Made by a program: the position numbers and the translations under genes
Assembly (NCBI RefSeq): GCF_044759095.2
Contig: NZ_JBIYSM020000026.1
Location: forward strand, 1-62,776
Reading direction: 5' to 3'
Source of the DNA: JBIYSM02 sp044759095
GTDB taxonomy: Bacteria > Bacillota > Bacilli > Brevibacillales > Brevibacillaceae
DNA: 62,776 nt
Part shown: positions 23,704 through 30,927 of the stretch, piece after piece
Numbering within the stretch: position 1 is the stretch's first letter
Layout: each line of letters opens with the position of its first letter
The notes under the pieces: model-generated
Told to the model about the DNA's origin: nothing
Database searches by the model: none
What the model saw: the letters and a program-made list of their open reading frames with translations, nothing else

Positions 23704-24579
23704 TTAATATTGATAAGGCAGCCGTTGCAGCTTGTCGGGATTTACGATGATGTAAACCGAATCGATCCGGCCATCCCTGAGGTTCAGACTGAGGACGCTG
23801 TAAGGTCCGTCTCCGGTACATGTCACAATGCCCGGTTCTCCATTGACCGTTGCCAGTTGGATTCGCGTGTCGGCCGGCGCTTTTTTGGCAATCCCCAATA
23901 AAAAGGCGATGACTTTTTCCCGTGATTGAATCGGCTGAATCGCTGCCCTGACTCTCCCCCCTCCATCACTGTAGAGAACTGCGTCCGCTGAAAGAAGCTC
24001 CAACAACGAGTTTGTGTTTTCCGTTTGGAGCGCCTTCAAAAACGCTTCGAGAAGCTGCTTGTGATGCTCGTAATCTATTTTTTCATCGGGCAGTTCATGG
24101 TCCAGCTTTTGTTTTACCCGGCTAAAAATTTTCCGGCAGGACGCCTCCTCTTTTGCGGTCATTTCGGCAATTTCCTTGTAACCGAAGTCCAAGACCTCCC
24201 TCAGAACAAAAACGGCTCTTTCCACAGGAGACAGGCTCTCCATCAGCTTTAGATAAGCAATGGATATCTTATCCCGCGTGATCACTTGTTCCATCGGCCC
24301 GTTATGATCGGTACGAAACACCAAAGGTTCAGGAAGCCACGGGCCGACGTACGTCTCCCTTTGTCTCCGAGCGGCTTTCAAAAAGTCAATGCAGCGGTTG
24401 GTCAGGACTTTACACAAAAACGCCTTCGTGTGGACGATCTTTTCCTTGGGTACCTTTTGCAAGGAGAGAAACGTTTCTTGTACCATGTCTTCCGCATCCA
24501 TCACGGTCCCCAGCATCCGATAGGCCAGAGAAAACAGCAGCGGTTTGTACGTGGTATACAGCTCCTGCGTATCAGTCAT
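23704..24579 (-). CDS. ECF41-type RNA polymerase sigma factor with SnoaL-like C-terminal domain
   Basis: A 291-residue extracytoplasmic-function sigma factor. Region 2 includes DAEDMVQETFLSLQ, region 4 LSPVERAVFVLREVLDFGYKEIAEM. Unlike ordinary ECF factors of about 180 residues, it has a C-terminal extension of about 110 residues resembling SnoaL/NTF2 folds, with the two motifs that mark group ECF41: DGGGR (205-209) and NPDKL (280-284). In that group the extension replaces an anti-sigma factor and controls activity. Its ATG overlaps the stop of the FAD oxidoreductase gene (ATGA), so both are made from one mRNA, driven by an ECF41-type promoter. The signal is unknown. Confidence 0.9.
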   Translation of the reverse strand: MTDTQELYTTYKPLLFSLAYRMLGTVMDAEDMVQETFLSLQKVPKEKIVHTKAFLCKVLTNRCIDFLKAARRQRETYVGPWLPEPLVFRTDHNGPMEQVITRDKISIAYLKLMESLSPVERAVFVLREVLDFGYKEIAEMTAKEEASCRKIFSRVKQKLDHELPDEKIDYEHHKQLLEAFLKALQTENTNSLLELLSADAVLYSDGGGRVRAAIQPIQSREKVIAFLLGIAKKAPADTRIQLATVNGEPGIVTCTGDGPYSVLSLNLRDGRIDSVYIIVNPDKLQRLPYQY

Positions 24580-25874
24580 ACACTCACTTCCCTCTTGCTT
24601 TTTGCCTGCAGGATTTTCATTGCTGCCGCTCTGGCGCTGGATAAAGAGGCATCCGCCAATAACCCGTTTTGAGTCAGCCAGTCCCCGGCTACGTACAATC
24701 CTGGAATTTCTTCAACTTCAGGCCCTTCCTGTTCCAGTACAGCTCCCCGTTCGGTAGTGACCAGCCCGTGAGAGACCGTCATGCTCGGTAGAAAACGGCT
24801 TGCAATTACTTCCCTTCGCCAGCCTGGTTGCAACTGGTCGAGAAACGACTCCAATTCCTGCTGGTCCTGCGTCGGATTTTGCTCCTGACGAGAGTCGAGA
24901 TATTTTAAAACGTGCACGACCGAATGCTCGGGGTCGCGGGTTAACAAAGCTGCTTTTGAATGATTCGAGAAATACAGGGGTTTTTCGAGATGGAGGGCAA
25001 AAGAGACGGCGGGAGCAGGCAGCTTCCTTACCGCAAGATCATAGCAAGCCGCTTTCACAGGTACGACCGTCTCTTTCCAAACTGCCAGCCTCGTACGATC
25101 AGCGTTCTTTACCATACGGTACGTAGCGGCAGGCGAGGCTGTCGAGATGACATACCGAGAGGCAATCGTGCGGCCGTCAGAAAGGGTCACCAACAGATCC
25201 CGAGCGGCACCCGTAATTTCTTTTACGGCTGAATGTATCTCGATCGTGACGCCGGCCTTTACGGCTTGATTTCTCAATTCGTTTACAATGGTTTGCCACC
25301 CGCCGTGCAAATAGGTAATTCCGGCCGCGGACAACCGCAACTGTCTGAGCAATACTCCGGCGCTTGCCCTTTCCGGTTCGTTGGAGTAGCTTGACAATCG
25401 GCAAAGTGTGAATAGCAACTGTCGAACGCGCTCTTCCGCTATATGTTCCTTCGCCCAATCCTCTAAGCTCATTGGATAGAAAGCAGTAACATCAAGCTTT
25501 GGCAGCCGGAACATCATCCGAACCAGTTCCTTTTTCTCTCGCCACGTCAACAGCGTTGTTCTGATTAATGATAAGGGGGCAGCTGGCAATTCATGCAATT
25601 TTCCTTCACTTATAAGTACGCCGTTTGGATTCGGTGTACCTCCTTTGGGGAATACACCCAGTTCGTTTAATATCTGACTACCTGCCCCTTTGTTATATAA
25701 GGCATGCGGTCCCATATTAAAAAGGCAATCTGCCTGTTCATCCGTCCTTGCCCGACCTCCCAGTTGGTCTGATTTCTCCAATAGCAGGACATCCATTCCC
25801 TCACGCGCCAAATAAATGGCGGAAGCCAACCCGGCAAGCCCGCCGCCTATAACGGATACATCCCATTTTTTCAT
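24576..25874 (-). CDS. FAD-dependent oxidoreductase (phytoene desaturase/amine oxidase superfamily)
   Basis: A 432-residue flavoprotein. The N-terminal dinucleotide-binding motif GGGLAG is at residues 10-15, followed by LLLEKSDQLGGRARTDE; the C-terminal IPGLYVAGDW and LLADASLSSARAAAMKI fit the FAD-binding end of this superfamily. The substrate cannot be assigned; protoporphyrinogen oxidase or carotenoid enzymes are related but not matched specifically. Start ATG at 25872-25874 lies just behind GGGGAGAGGG; the upstream GTG overlaps the SD. Oxidoreductases are among the usual partners of ECF41 sigma factors, and this one lies directly behind the ECF41 promoter. Confidence 0.85.
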   Translation of the reverse strand: MKKWDVSVIGGGLAGLASAIYLAREGMDVLLLEKSDQLGGRARTDEQADCLFNMGPHALYNKGAGSQILNELGVFPKGGTPNPNGVLISEGKLHELPAAPLSLIRTTLLTWREKKELVRMMFRLPKLDVTAFYPMSLEDWAKEHIAEERVRQLLFTLCRLSSYSNEPERASAGVLLRQLRLSAAGITYLHGGWQTIVNELRNQAVKAGVTIEIHSAVKEITGAARDLLVTLSDGRTIASRYVISTASPAATYRMVKNADRTRLAVWKETVVPVKAACYDLAVRKLPAPAVSFALHLEKPLYFSNHSKAALLTRDPEHSVVHVLKYLDSRQEQNPTQDQQELESFLDQLQPGWRREVIASRFLPSMTVSHGLVTTERGAVLEQEGPEVEEIPGLYVAGDWLTQNGLLADASLSSARAAAMKILQAKSKREVSV

Positions 25875-25914
25875 GTTCCCTCTCCCCTTCACTGGTTTGT
25901 TTTCGTTACTCCAA

Positions 25915-25941
25915 GACGAAGAGAGAGGTGGTTTTGTGACA
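25915..25941 (-). promoter_or_regulatory. ECF41-type promoter
   Basis: TGTCACA (25935-25941) and CGTC (25915-25918) are separated by exactly 16 bases on the minus strand, which is the published ECF41 promoter pattern as I recall it. It lies about 40 bases before the oxidoreductase start. The operon it drives encodes the ECF41 sigma factor itself, suggesting positive autoregulation. Confidence 0.8.
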
Positions 25942-25962
25942 ACGAAAGGATAAAAAACGCAA

Positions 25963-25995
25963 CAAAAAACCCGATAGCACTATGCTATCGGGTTT
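25963..25995 (-). terminator. Intrinsic terminator after tuf
   Basis: On the minus strand AACCCGATAGCA pairs with TGCTATCGGGTT followed by TTTT. It ends the str operon just before the ECF41 promoter. Confidence 0.92.
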
Positions 25996-26011
25996 CACCT
26001 GTTGATCTTCC

Positions 26012-27202
26012 TTACTCAATGATGGAAGCAACAACGCCCGCACCTACAGTACGGCCACCTTCGCGGATCGCGAAGCGAGTACCTTGTTCCATCGCTACAG
26101 GAGCGATCAGTTCAACGGTGAACTCAGTGTTGTCGCCAGGCATTACCATCTCAACGCCTTCTGGCAGTTGGATGATACCAGTTACGTCAGTTGTACGGAA
26201 GTAGAATTGTGGACGGTAGTTAGCGAAGAAAGGAGTGTGACGGCCGCCCTCTTCTTTGGACAGAACGTAAACTTCCGCTTTGAACTTGGTGTAAGGTTTA
26301 ACGGAACCTGGTTTCGCCAGTACTTGACCGCGCTCGATGTCTTTACGCTCAACACCGCGGAGCAGAGCACCGATGTTGTCACCAGCTTGAGCTTGGTCGA
26401 GCAGCTTACGGAACATCTCAACACCAGTTACAGTAGTAGTGCGAGTTTCTTCAGCCAGACCAACGATTTCTACTTGGTCACCAACTTTTACAACACCGCG
26501 CTCTACACGACCGGTAGCAACAGTACCACGACCAGTAATGGTGAATACATCCTCTACAGGCATCAGGAACGGTTTGTCAGTTGCACGCTCAGGAGTTGGG
26601 ATGTAGCTGTCAACAGCGTCCATCAGTTCAATGATTTTCTTAGCCCATTCACCAGTTGGGTTGTCCAGAGCTTCTTTCGCGGAACCTTTGATTACCGGGA
26701 TATCGTCACCTGGGAACTCGTATTGGGAGAGCAGGTCACGGATTTCCATTTCAACCAGTTCCAGCAGCTCTTCATCGTCAACCATGTCGCATTTGTTCAT
26801 GAATACAACGATGTAAGGAACGCCTACTTGGCGGGAGAGCAGGATGTGCTCGCGAGTTTGCGGCATTGGGCCGTCAGCAGCGGATACAACGAGGATCGCG
26901 CCGTCCATTTGAGCAGCACCGGTAATCATGTTTTTCACGTAGTCAGCGTGACCAGGGCAGTCAACGTGAGCATAGTGACGGTTTTCAGTTTCGTACTCAA
27001 CGTGAGCGGTGTTGATGGTGATACCGCGCTCTTTTTCTTCCGGAGCAGCGTCGATGCTGTCGTAAGCCATTGCTTTCGCTTTACCTTGTTGAGCCAAAAC
27101 AGTGGTGATAGCAGCAGTCAGAGTGGTTTTACCGTGGTCAACGTGACCGATGGTACCGATGTTAACGTGCGGTTTCGTACGTTCAAATTTTTCTTTAGCC
27201 AT
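26012..27202 (-). CDS. tuf: Elongation factor Tu
   Basis: EF-Tu, 396 residues, delivers aminoacyl-tRNA to the ribosome. GTPase motifs are GHVDHGKT (G1), DCPGHADY (G3) and NKCD (G4). It ends in the conserved GGRTVGAGVVASIIE. AGGAGG lies eleven bases before the ATG. Last gene of the str operon; only one tuf copy is in the window. Codon use is strongly biased, as usual for this highly expressed gene. Confidence 0.98.
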   Translation of the reverse strand: MAKEKFERTKPHVNIGTIGHVDHGKTTLTAAITTVLAQQGKAKAMAYDSIDAAPEEKERGITINTAHVEYETENRHYAHVDCPGHADYVKNMITGAAQMDGAILVVSAADGPMPQTREHILLSRQVGVPYIVVFMNKCDMVDDEELLELVEMEIRDLLSQYEFPGDDIPVIKGSAKEALDNPTGEWAKKIIELMDAVDSYIPTPERATDKPFLMPVEDVFTITGRGTVATGRVERGVVKVGDQVEIVGLAEETRTTTVTGVEMFRKLLDQAQAGDNIGALLRGVERKDIERGQVLAKPGSVKPYTKFKAEVYVLSKEEGGRHTPFFANYRPQFYFRTTDVTGIIQLPEGVEMVMPGDNTEFTVELIAPVAMEQGTRFAIREGGRTVGAGVVASIIE

Positions 27203-27247
27203 GAGCTTAAGAGCCTCCTTAAATATGAAGGATTTTTTATAAGGTGA

Positions 27248-27297
27248 AGAAAGGTTTACCCTATCAAGGTTGTCCCGTCAATATTGTAAACCTTTCT
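27248..27297 (-). repeat. Perfect 12-bp inverted repeat between fusA and tuf
   Basis: AGAAAGGTTTAC (27248-27259) and GTAAACCTTTCT (27286-27297) are perfectly complementary around 26 bases. The loop contains TTGACG on the minus strand, with TAAACC 17 bases further, a weak internal promoter possibility. No T-run directly follows. Confidence 0.7.
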
Positions 27298-27311
27298 TGT
27301 TTCCAAGGCAA

Positions 27312-29390
27312 TTATTCGCCTTTGGACTTCTTGATGATCTCTTCTGCGATGAACTTCGGTACTTCTTCGTAGTGGTCGATTTGCATGGAGTACTGACCGC
27401 GACCTTGCGTACGGGAGCGAAGCACTGTGGAATAACCGAACATCTCGGAAAGCGGAACCATCGCACGGATAACTTGTGCATTTGCACGAGCTTCCATACC
27501 TTCGATGCGTCCGCGACGGGAGTTCAGGTCACCCATTACGTCACCCATGTACTCTTCCGGCACAGTTACTTCAACCTTCATAATCGGCTCGAGGAGGACT
27601 GCGCCACATTTCTTCGCAGCTTCTTTCAGAGCCAGGGAACCAGCCACTTTAAATGCCATCTCAGAGGAGTCAACATCGTGGTAGCTACCGTCGACGAGAA
27701 CAGCTTTGATGTCAACCAGCGGGTAGCCGGCCAACACACCGTTCTTCATCGCTTCCTCGATACCGGCTTGAACAGCAGGCACGTATTCGCGAGGAACGAC
27801 ACCACCGACGATCTTGTTCTCGAATTCGAAGCCTTTACCCGGCTCGAGCGGAGAGAATTCCACCCAAACGTGACCGTATTGACCACGACCACCGGATTGG
27901 CGAACAAATTTACCTTCCACTTTTGCAGAGCCGCGGAATGTCTCGCGGTACGCAACTTGCGGGGCACCTACGTTCGCATCTACTTTGAATTCGCGCTTCA
28001 GACGGTCAACGATGATCTCCAGGTGAAGCTCACCCATACCGGAGATAATCGTTTGTCCGGTTTCTTCATCCGTATGCGTTTTGAAGGTCGGGTCCTCTTC
28101 CGCCAGCTTGGACAGAGCCATACCCATCTTGTCTTGGTCCGCTTTGGACTTCGGCTCGATCGCAACGGAGATAACCGGCTCTGGGAAGGTCATGGACTCC
28201 AGGATTACCGGGGCCTTCTCGTCGCAGAGAGTGTCACCGGTAGTGGTATCTTTGAGACCTACTGCAGCCGCAATGTCACCGGAGTAAACTACACTGATCT
28301 CTTCACGGTGGTTCGCATGCATCTGCAGAATACGACCGATACGCTCGCGCTTGCCTTTGGTGGAGTTCAGCACGTAGGAACCGGAGCTCAAAGTACCGGA
28401 GTACACGCGGAAGAAGGTCAGTTTACCAACGTACGGGTCAGTCATGATCTTGAAGGCAAGAGCAGAGAACGGACCGTTGTCGTCAGCTTCACGAGTTACT
28501 TCTTCTTCCGTGTCAGGCAGAACGCCTTTGATTGCAGGGATGTCTACCGGAGATGGCAGGTATTCTACTACCGCGTCCAGCATCGGTTGAACCCCTTTGT
28601 TTTTGTAGGAAGAACCGCAAAGAACGAGAACGATGTTGCACTCAATGACACCTTTACGGAGAGCAGCTTTGATTTCTTCAACCGTCAGCTCTTCTCCTTC
28701 GAGGTATTTCATCATCAGTTCTTCGTCTTGCTCGGCAGCTGCTTCAACAAGCTGGAGACGGAGCTCTTCACACTTGTCTTTCAGTTCTGCAGGGATTTCA
28801 GTCGCTTCGGACGTTTTACCAAGGTCGTCGGTGTAGATGATCGCTTTCATTTCAACGAGGTCAACCATACCGACAAACTTGTCTTCTGCGCCGATCGGGT
28901 ATTGAATCGGAACCGGTTTTGCACCCAGACGTGTGCGGATTTGCTCTACGCACATGTCGAAGTTTGCACCCATGATATCCATTTTGTTGATGTAGCAGAT
29001 GCGCGGTACGCCGTAACGGTCAGCTTGGCGCCATACCGTCTCGGTTTGCGGCTCTACGCCACCTTTCGCATCAAACACGGTTACGGAACCATCGAGTACG
29101 CGAAGGGAACGCTCAACCTCTACAGTGAAGTCTACGTGACCAGGCGTGTCAATGATGTTGATGCGGTGCCCTTTCCATTGAGCAGTGGTAGCAGCAGAGG
29201 TAATGGTGATACCGCGCTCTTGTTCTTGCTCCATCCAGTCCATCGTTGCGGCACCTTCGTGCACTTCACCAATCTTGTGAACGCGACCGGTGTAGAAGAG
29301 AATACGCTCGGTAGTCGTGGTCTTACCAGCATCGATATGAGCCATGATACCGATATTACGCGTATTCTTGAGAGAGAACTCGCGAGCCAT
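27312..29390 (-). CDS. fusA: Elongation factor G
   Basis: EF-G, 692 residues, the translocase GTPase. G1 is AHIDAGKTTTTERIL, G3 DTPGHVDF, G4 NKMD. All five domains are present, including the domain IV sequence around GSYHDVDSSEMAF. It lies between rpsG and tuf; both flanking gaps hold strong hairpins. AGGAGG precedes the ATG. Confidence 0.98.
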   Translation of the reverse strand: MAREFSLKNTRNIGIMAHIDAGKTTTTERILFYTGRVHKIGEVHEGAATMDWMEQEQERGITITSAATTAQWKGHRINIIDTPGHVDFTVEVERSLRVLDGSVTVFDAKGGVEPQTETVWRQADRYGVPRICYINKMDIMGANFDMCVEQIRTRLGAKPVPIQYPIGAEDKFVGMVDLVEMKAIIYTDDLGKTSEATEIPAELKDKCEELRLQLVEAAAEQDEELMMKYLEGEELTVEEIKAALRKGVIECNIVLVLCGSSYKNKGVQPMLDAVVEYLPSPVDIPAIKGVLPDTEEEVTREADDNGPFSALAFKIMTDPYVGKLTFFRVYSGTLSSGSYVLNSTKGKRERIGRILQMHANHREEISVVYSGDIAAAVGLKDTTTGDTLCDEKAPVILESMTFPEPVISVAIEPKSKADQDKMGMALSKLAEEDPTFKTHTDEETGQTIISGMGELHLEIIVDRLKREFKVDANVGAPQVAYRETFRGSAKVEGKFVRQSGGRGQYGHVWVEFSPLEPGKGFEFENKIVGGVVPREYVPAVQAGIEEAMKNGVLAGYPLVDIKAVLVDGSYHDVDSSEMAFKVAGSLALKEAAKKCGAVLLEPIMKVEVTVPEEYMGDVMGDLNSRRGRIEGMEARANAQVIRAMVPLSEMFGYSTVLRSRTQGRGQYSMQIDHYEEVPKFIAEEIIKKSKGE

Positions 29391-29428
29391 TTGGTATGCT
29401 CCTCCTCATAGTGTCGGAATATGCGGAT

Positions 29429-29454
29429 ATCCAAAGCGGAGACCCGCTTTGGAT
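29429..29454 (-). repeat. Perfect 11-bp hairpin immediately after the rpsG stop
   Basis: ATCCAAAGCGG (29429-29439) pairs with CCGCTTTGGAT (29444-29454) around four bases. It begins one base after the rpsG stop codon. No T-run follows, so it is more likely an mRNA-stabilising or processing structure than a terminator. Confidence 0.75.
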
Positions 29455-29455
29455 T

Positions 29456-29926
29456 CTACCAGCGATAGTGTGCAAACGCTTTGTTTGCTTCAGCCATTTT
29501 ATGAGTGTCCTCACGCTTCTTCACTGCTGCACCAGTATTGTTGGCTGCGTCAATGATTTCTGCTGCGAGACGTTGTTCCATGGTTTTTTCACCACGGGTA
29601 CGAGCGTAGTTAACCAACCAACGCAGACCGAGTGTGGTACGGCGCTCAGGTTTTACTTCAACCGGTACTTGGTAGTTCGCACCACCTACACGGCGGGCTT
29701 TTACTTCGAGTACAGGCATGATGTTTTTCAGAGCGTCTTCGAACACTTCCATCGGATTGCGACCAGTGCGCTCCTGGATAATGTTGAATGCGTTATAGAG
29801 AAGGTTTTGAGCTACACCGCGCTTACCGTCGTACATCAGCTTGTTGATCAGACGAGTCACCAATTTGCTGTTGTAAATCGGGTCAGGCAATACATCTCGA
29901 CGGGCAACTGGACCTTTACGTGGCAT
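29456..29926 (-). CDS. rpsG: 30S ribosomal protein uS7
   Basis: uS7, 156 residues (MPRKGPVARRDVLPDPIYNS), primary binder of the 16S rRNA 3' major domain and often a repressor of its own operon. Contains the beta-hairpin region VKPERRTTLGLRWLVNYAR. Between rpsL and fusA; a small CGCCT/AGGCG hairpin (29960-29977) lies in the gap toward rpsL. Confidence 0.97.
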   Translation of the reverse strand: MPRKGPVARRDVLPDPIYNSKLVTRLINKLMYDGKRGVAQNLLYNAFNIIQERTGRNPMEVFEDALKNIMPVLEVKARRVGGANYQVPVEVKPERRTTLGLRWLVNYARTRGEKTMEQRLAAEIIDAANNTGAAVKKREDTHKMAEANKAFAHYRW

Positions 29927-29980
29927 CGTATTCCCTCCTTTTGACCAGAATGTTATTTACGCCTCATTCATTAGGCGATC

Positions 29981-30424
29981 TTATTTCTTTTTAGCACCTG
30001 CTGCAGCTTGGCCTGGTTTCGGACGCTTCGTACCGTATTTGGAACGGCCTTGTTTACGGTTGTTCACACCAGCAGTANNNNNNNNNNNNNNNNNNNNNNN
30101 NNNNNNNNNNNNNNNNNNNNNNNNNNNNNNNNNNNNNNNNNNNNNNNNNNNNNNNNNNNNNNNNNNNNNNNNNNNNNNNNNNNNNNNNNNNNNNNNNNNN
30201 NNNNNNNNNNNNNNNNNNNNNNNNNNNNNNNNNNNNNNNNNNNNNNNNNNNNNNNNNNNNNNNNNNNNNNNNNNNNNNNNNNNNNNNNNNNNNNNNNNNN
30301 NTGGAGAGCTTTGGTTCGTTTGAGTCTTTTTGAAGCTGTTGTACCCTTTTTGCAAAGCAGGGGATTTTGACTTCTCGACTTTGTCTTTACGACCTTTACG
30401 TACCAATTGGTTCATTGTAGGCAT
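29981..30424 (-). CDS. rpsL: 30S ribosomal protein uS12 (contains a sequence gap)
   Basis: uS12, a decoding-centre protein and target of streptomycin-resistance mutations. The readable start MPTMNQLVRKGRKDKVEKSK and readable end TAGVNNRKQGRSKYGTKRPK are diagnostic; both resistance loops (around K43 and K88) lie within or next to the N run 30079-30301. The third residue after MPT is Met rather than the usual Ile. The C-terminal PGQAAAGAKKK tail is longer than in E. coli. ATG at 30422-30424 follows GGGAGG. Confidence 0.94.
   Translation of the reverse strand: MPTMNQLVRKGRKDKVEKSKSPALQKGYNSFKKTQTNQSSPXXXXXXXXXXXXXXXXXXXXXXXXXXXXXXXXXXXXXXXXXXXXXXXXXXXXXXXXXXXXXXXXXXXXXXXXXXXTAGVNNRKQGRSKYGTKRPKPGQAAAGAKKK
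30079..30301. other. Run of N, 223 bases
   Basis: Unknown bases covering the middle of rpsL. Confidence 1.
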
Positions 30425-30545
30425 GGATGTTACCTCCCTTCTTATTATCCAGTTTAAGACCACAGATCCAGGTGAGTCATTTTTGGGTCAAATAGAAAGT
30501 TCTTGTCAGACAAACCGCCTGCGCGATCTGCCAACAAAAACATCG

Positions 30546-30800
30546 TTAACCACTTTTTTTGATCGCGGCTGTTGCCGCTCCCACTTCAATTCCGCACGCT
30601 TTGCCAAGTCGGCGCATGGAATCGACGTAGATGACTGGCACACCCTTCTCCTTGCAAAGGAGCGCGACTTTTTGCGTCAGACGCTTATCGGCATCCTCAG
30701 CGATAAACACGGTGTCGACCTGTTGGTTCTCCACTGCCTTTATCGTCTGTTTCACACCGATTGTCAGCTCCTTGGCCCGCTCTACTTTTTCATAAGACAT
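30546..30800 (-). CDS. rplGB: L7Ae-like ribosome-associated protein (YbxF family)
   Basis: A small K-turn-binding protein of the L7Ae/L30e/S12e/Gadd45 fold, 84 residues from the ATG at 30798-30800 (MSYEKVERAKELTIGVKQT). The C-terminal motif RRLGKACGIEVGAATAAI is typical of the family. GGAGG lies eleven bases upstream; an ATG nearer the SD is less likely. First gene of the str operon, as in B. subtilis, directly behind a strong promoter. Confidence 0.92.
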   Translation of the reverse strand: MSYEKVERAKELTIGVKQTIKAVENQQVDTVFIAEDADKRLTQKVALLCKEKGVPVIYVDSMRRLGKACGIEVGAATAAIKKSG

Positions 30801-30845
30801 GAGTTTCATATCCTCCAAAGTACAGAGTATCAGGCACACTTGAAT

Positions 30846-30874
30846 ATAATATCAGCTGGGCGTGTTGATGTCAA
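30846..30874 (-). promoter_or_regulatory. Strong sigma-A promoter of the str operon
   Basis: TTGACA (30869-30874) and TATTAT (30846-30851) are 17 bases apart on the minus strand, with TG one base upstream of the -10. It follows the rpoC terminator at once. Confidence 0.85.
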
Positions 30875-30883
30875 CTCGAAATC

Positions 30884-30917
30884 TAAAAATACGTGCCCGC
30901 GCGAAGGCGGGCACGTG
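30884..30917 (-). terminator. Intrinsic terminator after rpoC
   Basis: ACGTGCCCGC pairs with GCGGGCACGT around six bases, followed by ATTTTTAG on the minus strand. Confidence 0.93.
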
Positions 30918-30927
30918 GTTGCTTCTC

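Noticed and set aside
22072..25961. Accessory block as a prophage or integrative element
   Set aside because: No integrase, tRNA target, direct repeats or transposase was seen at its borders.
30425..30545. Separate promoter for rpsL
   Set aside because: Only weak, badly spaced hexamers are visible; the str promoter upstream of the L7Ae-like gene explains expression.
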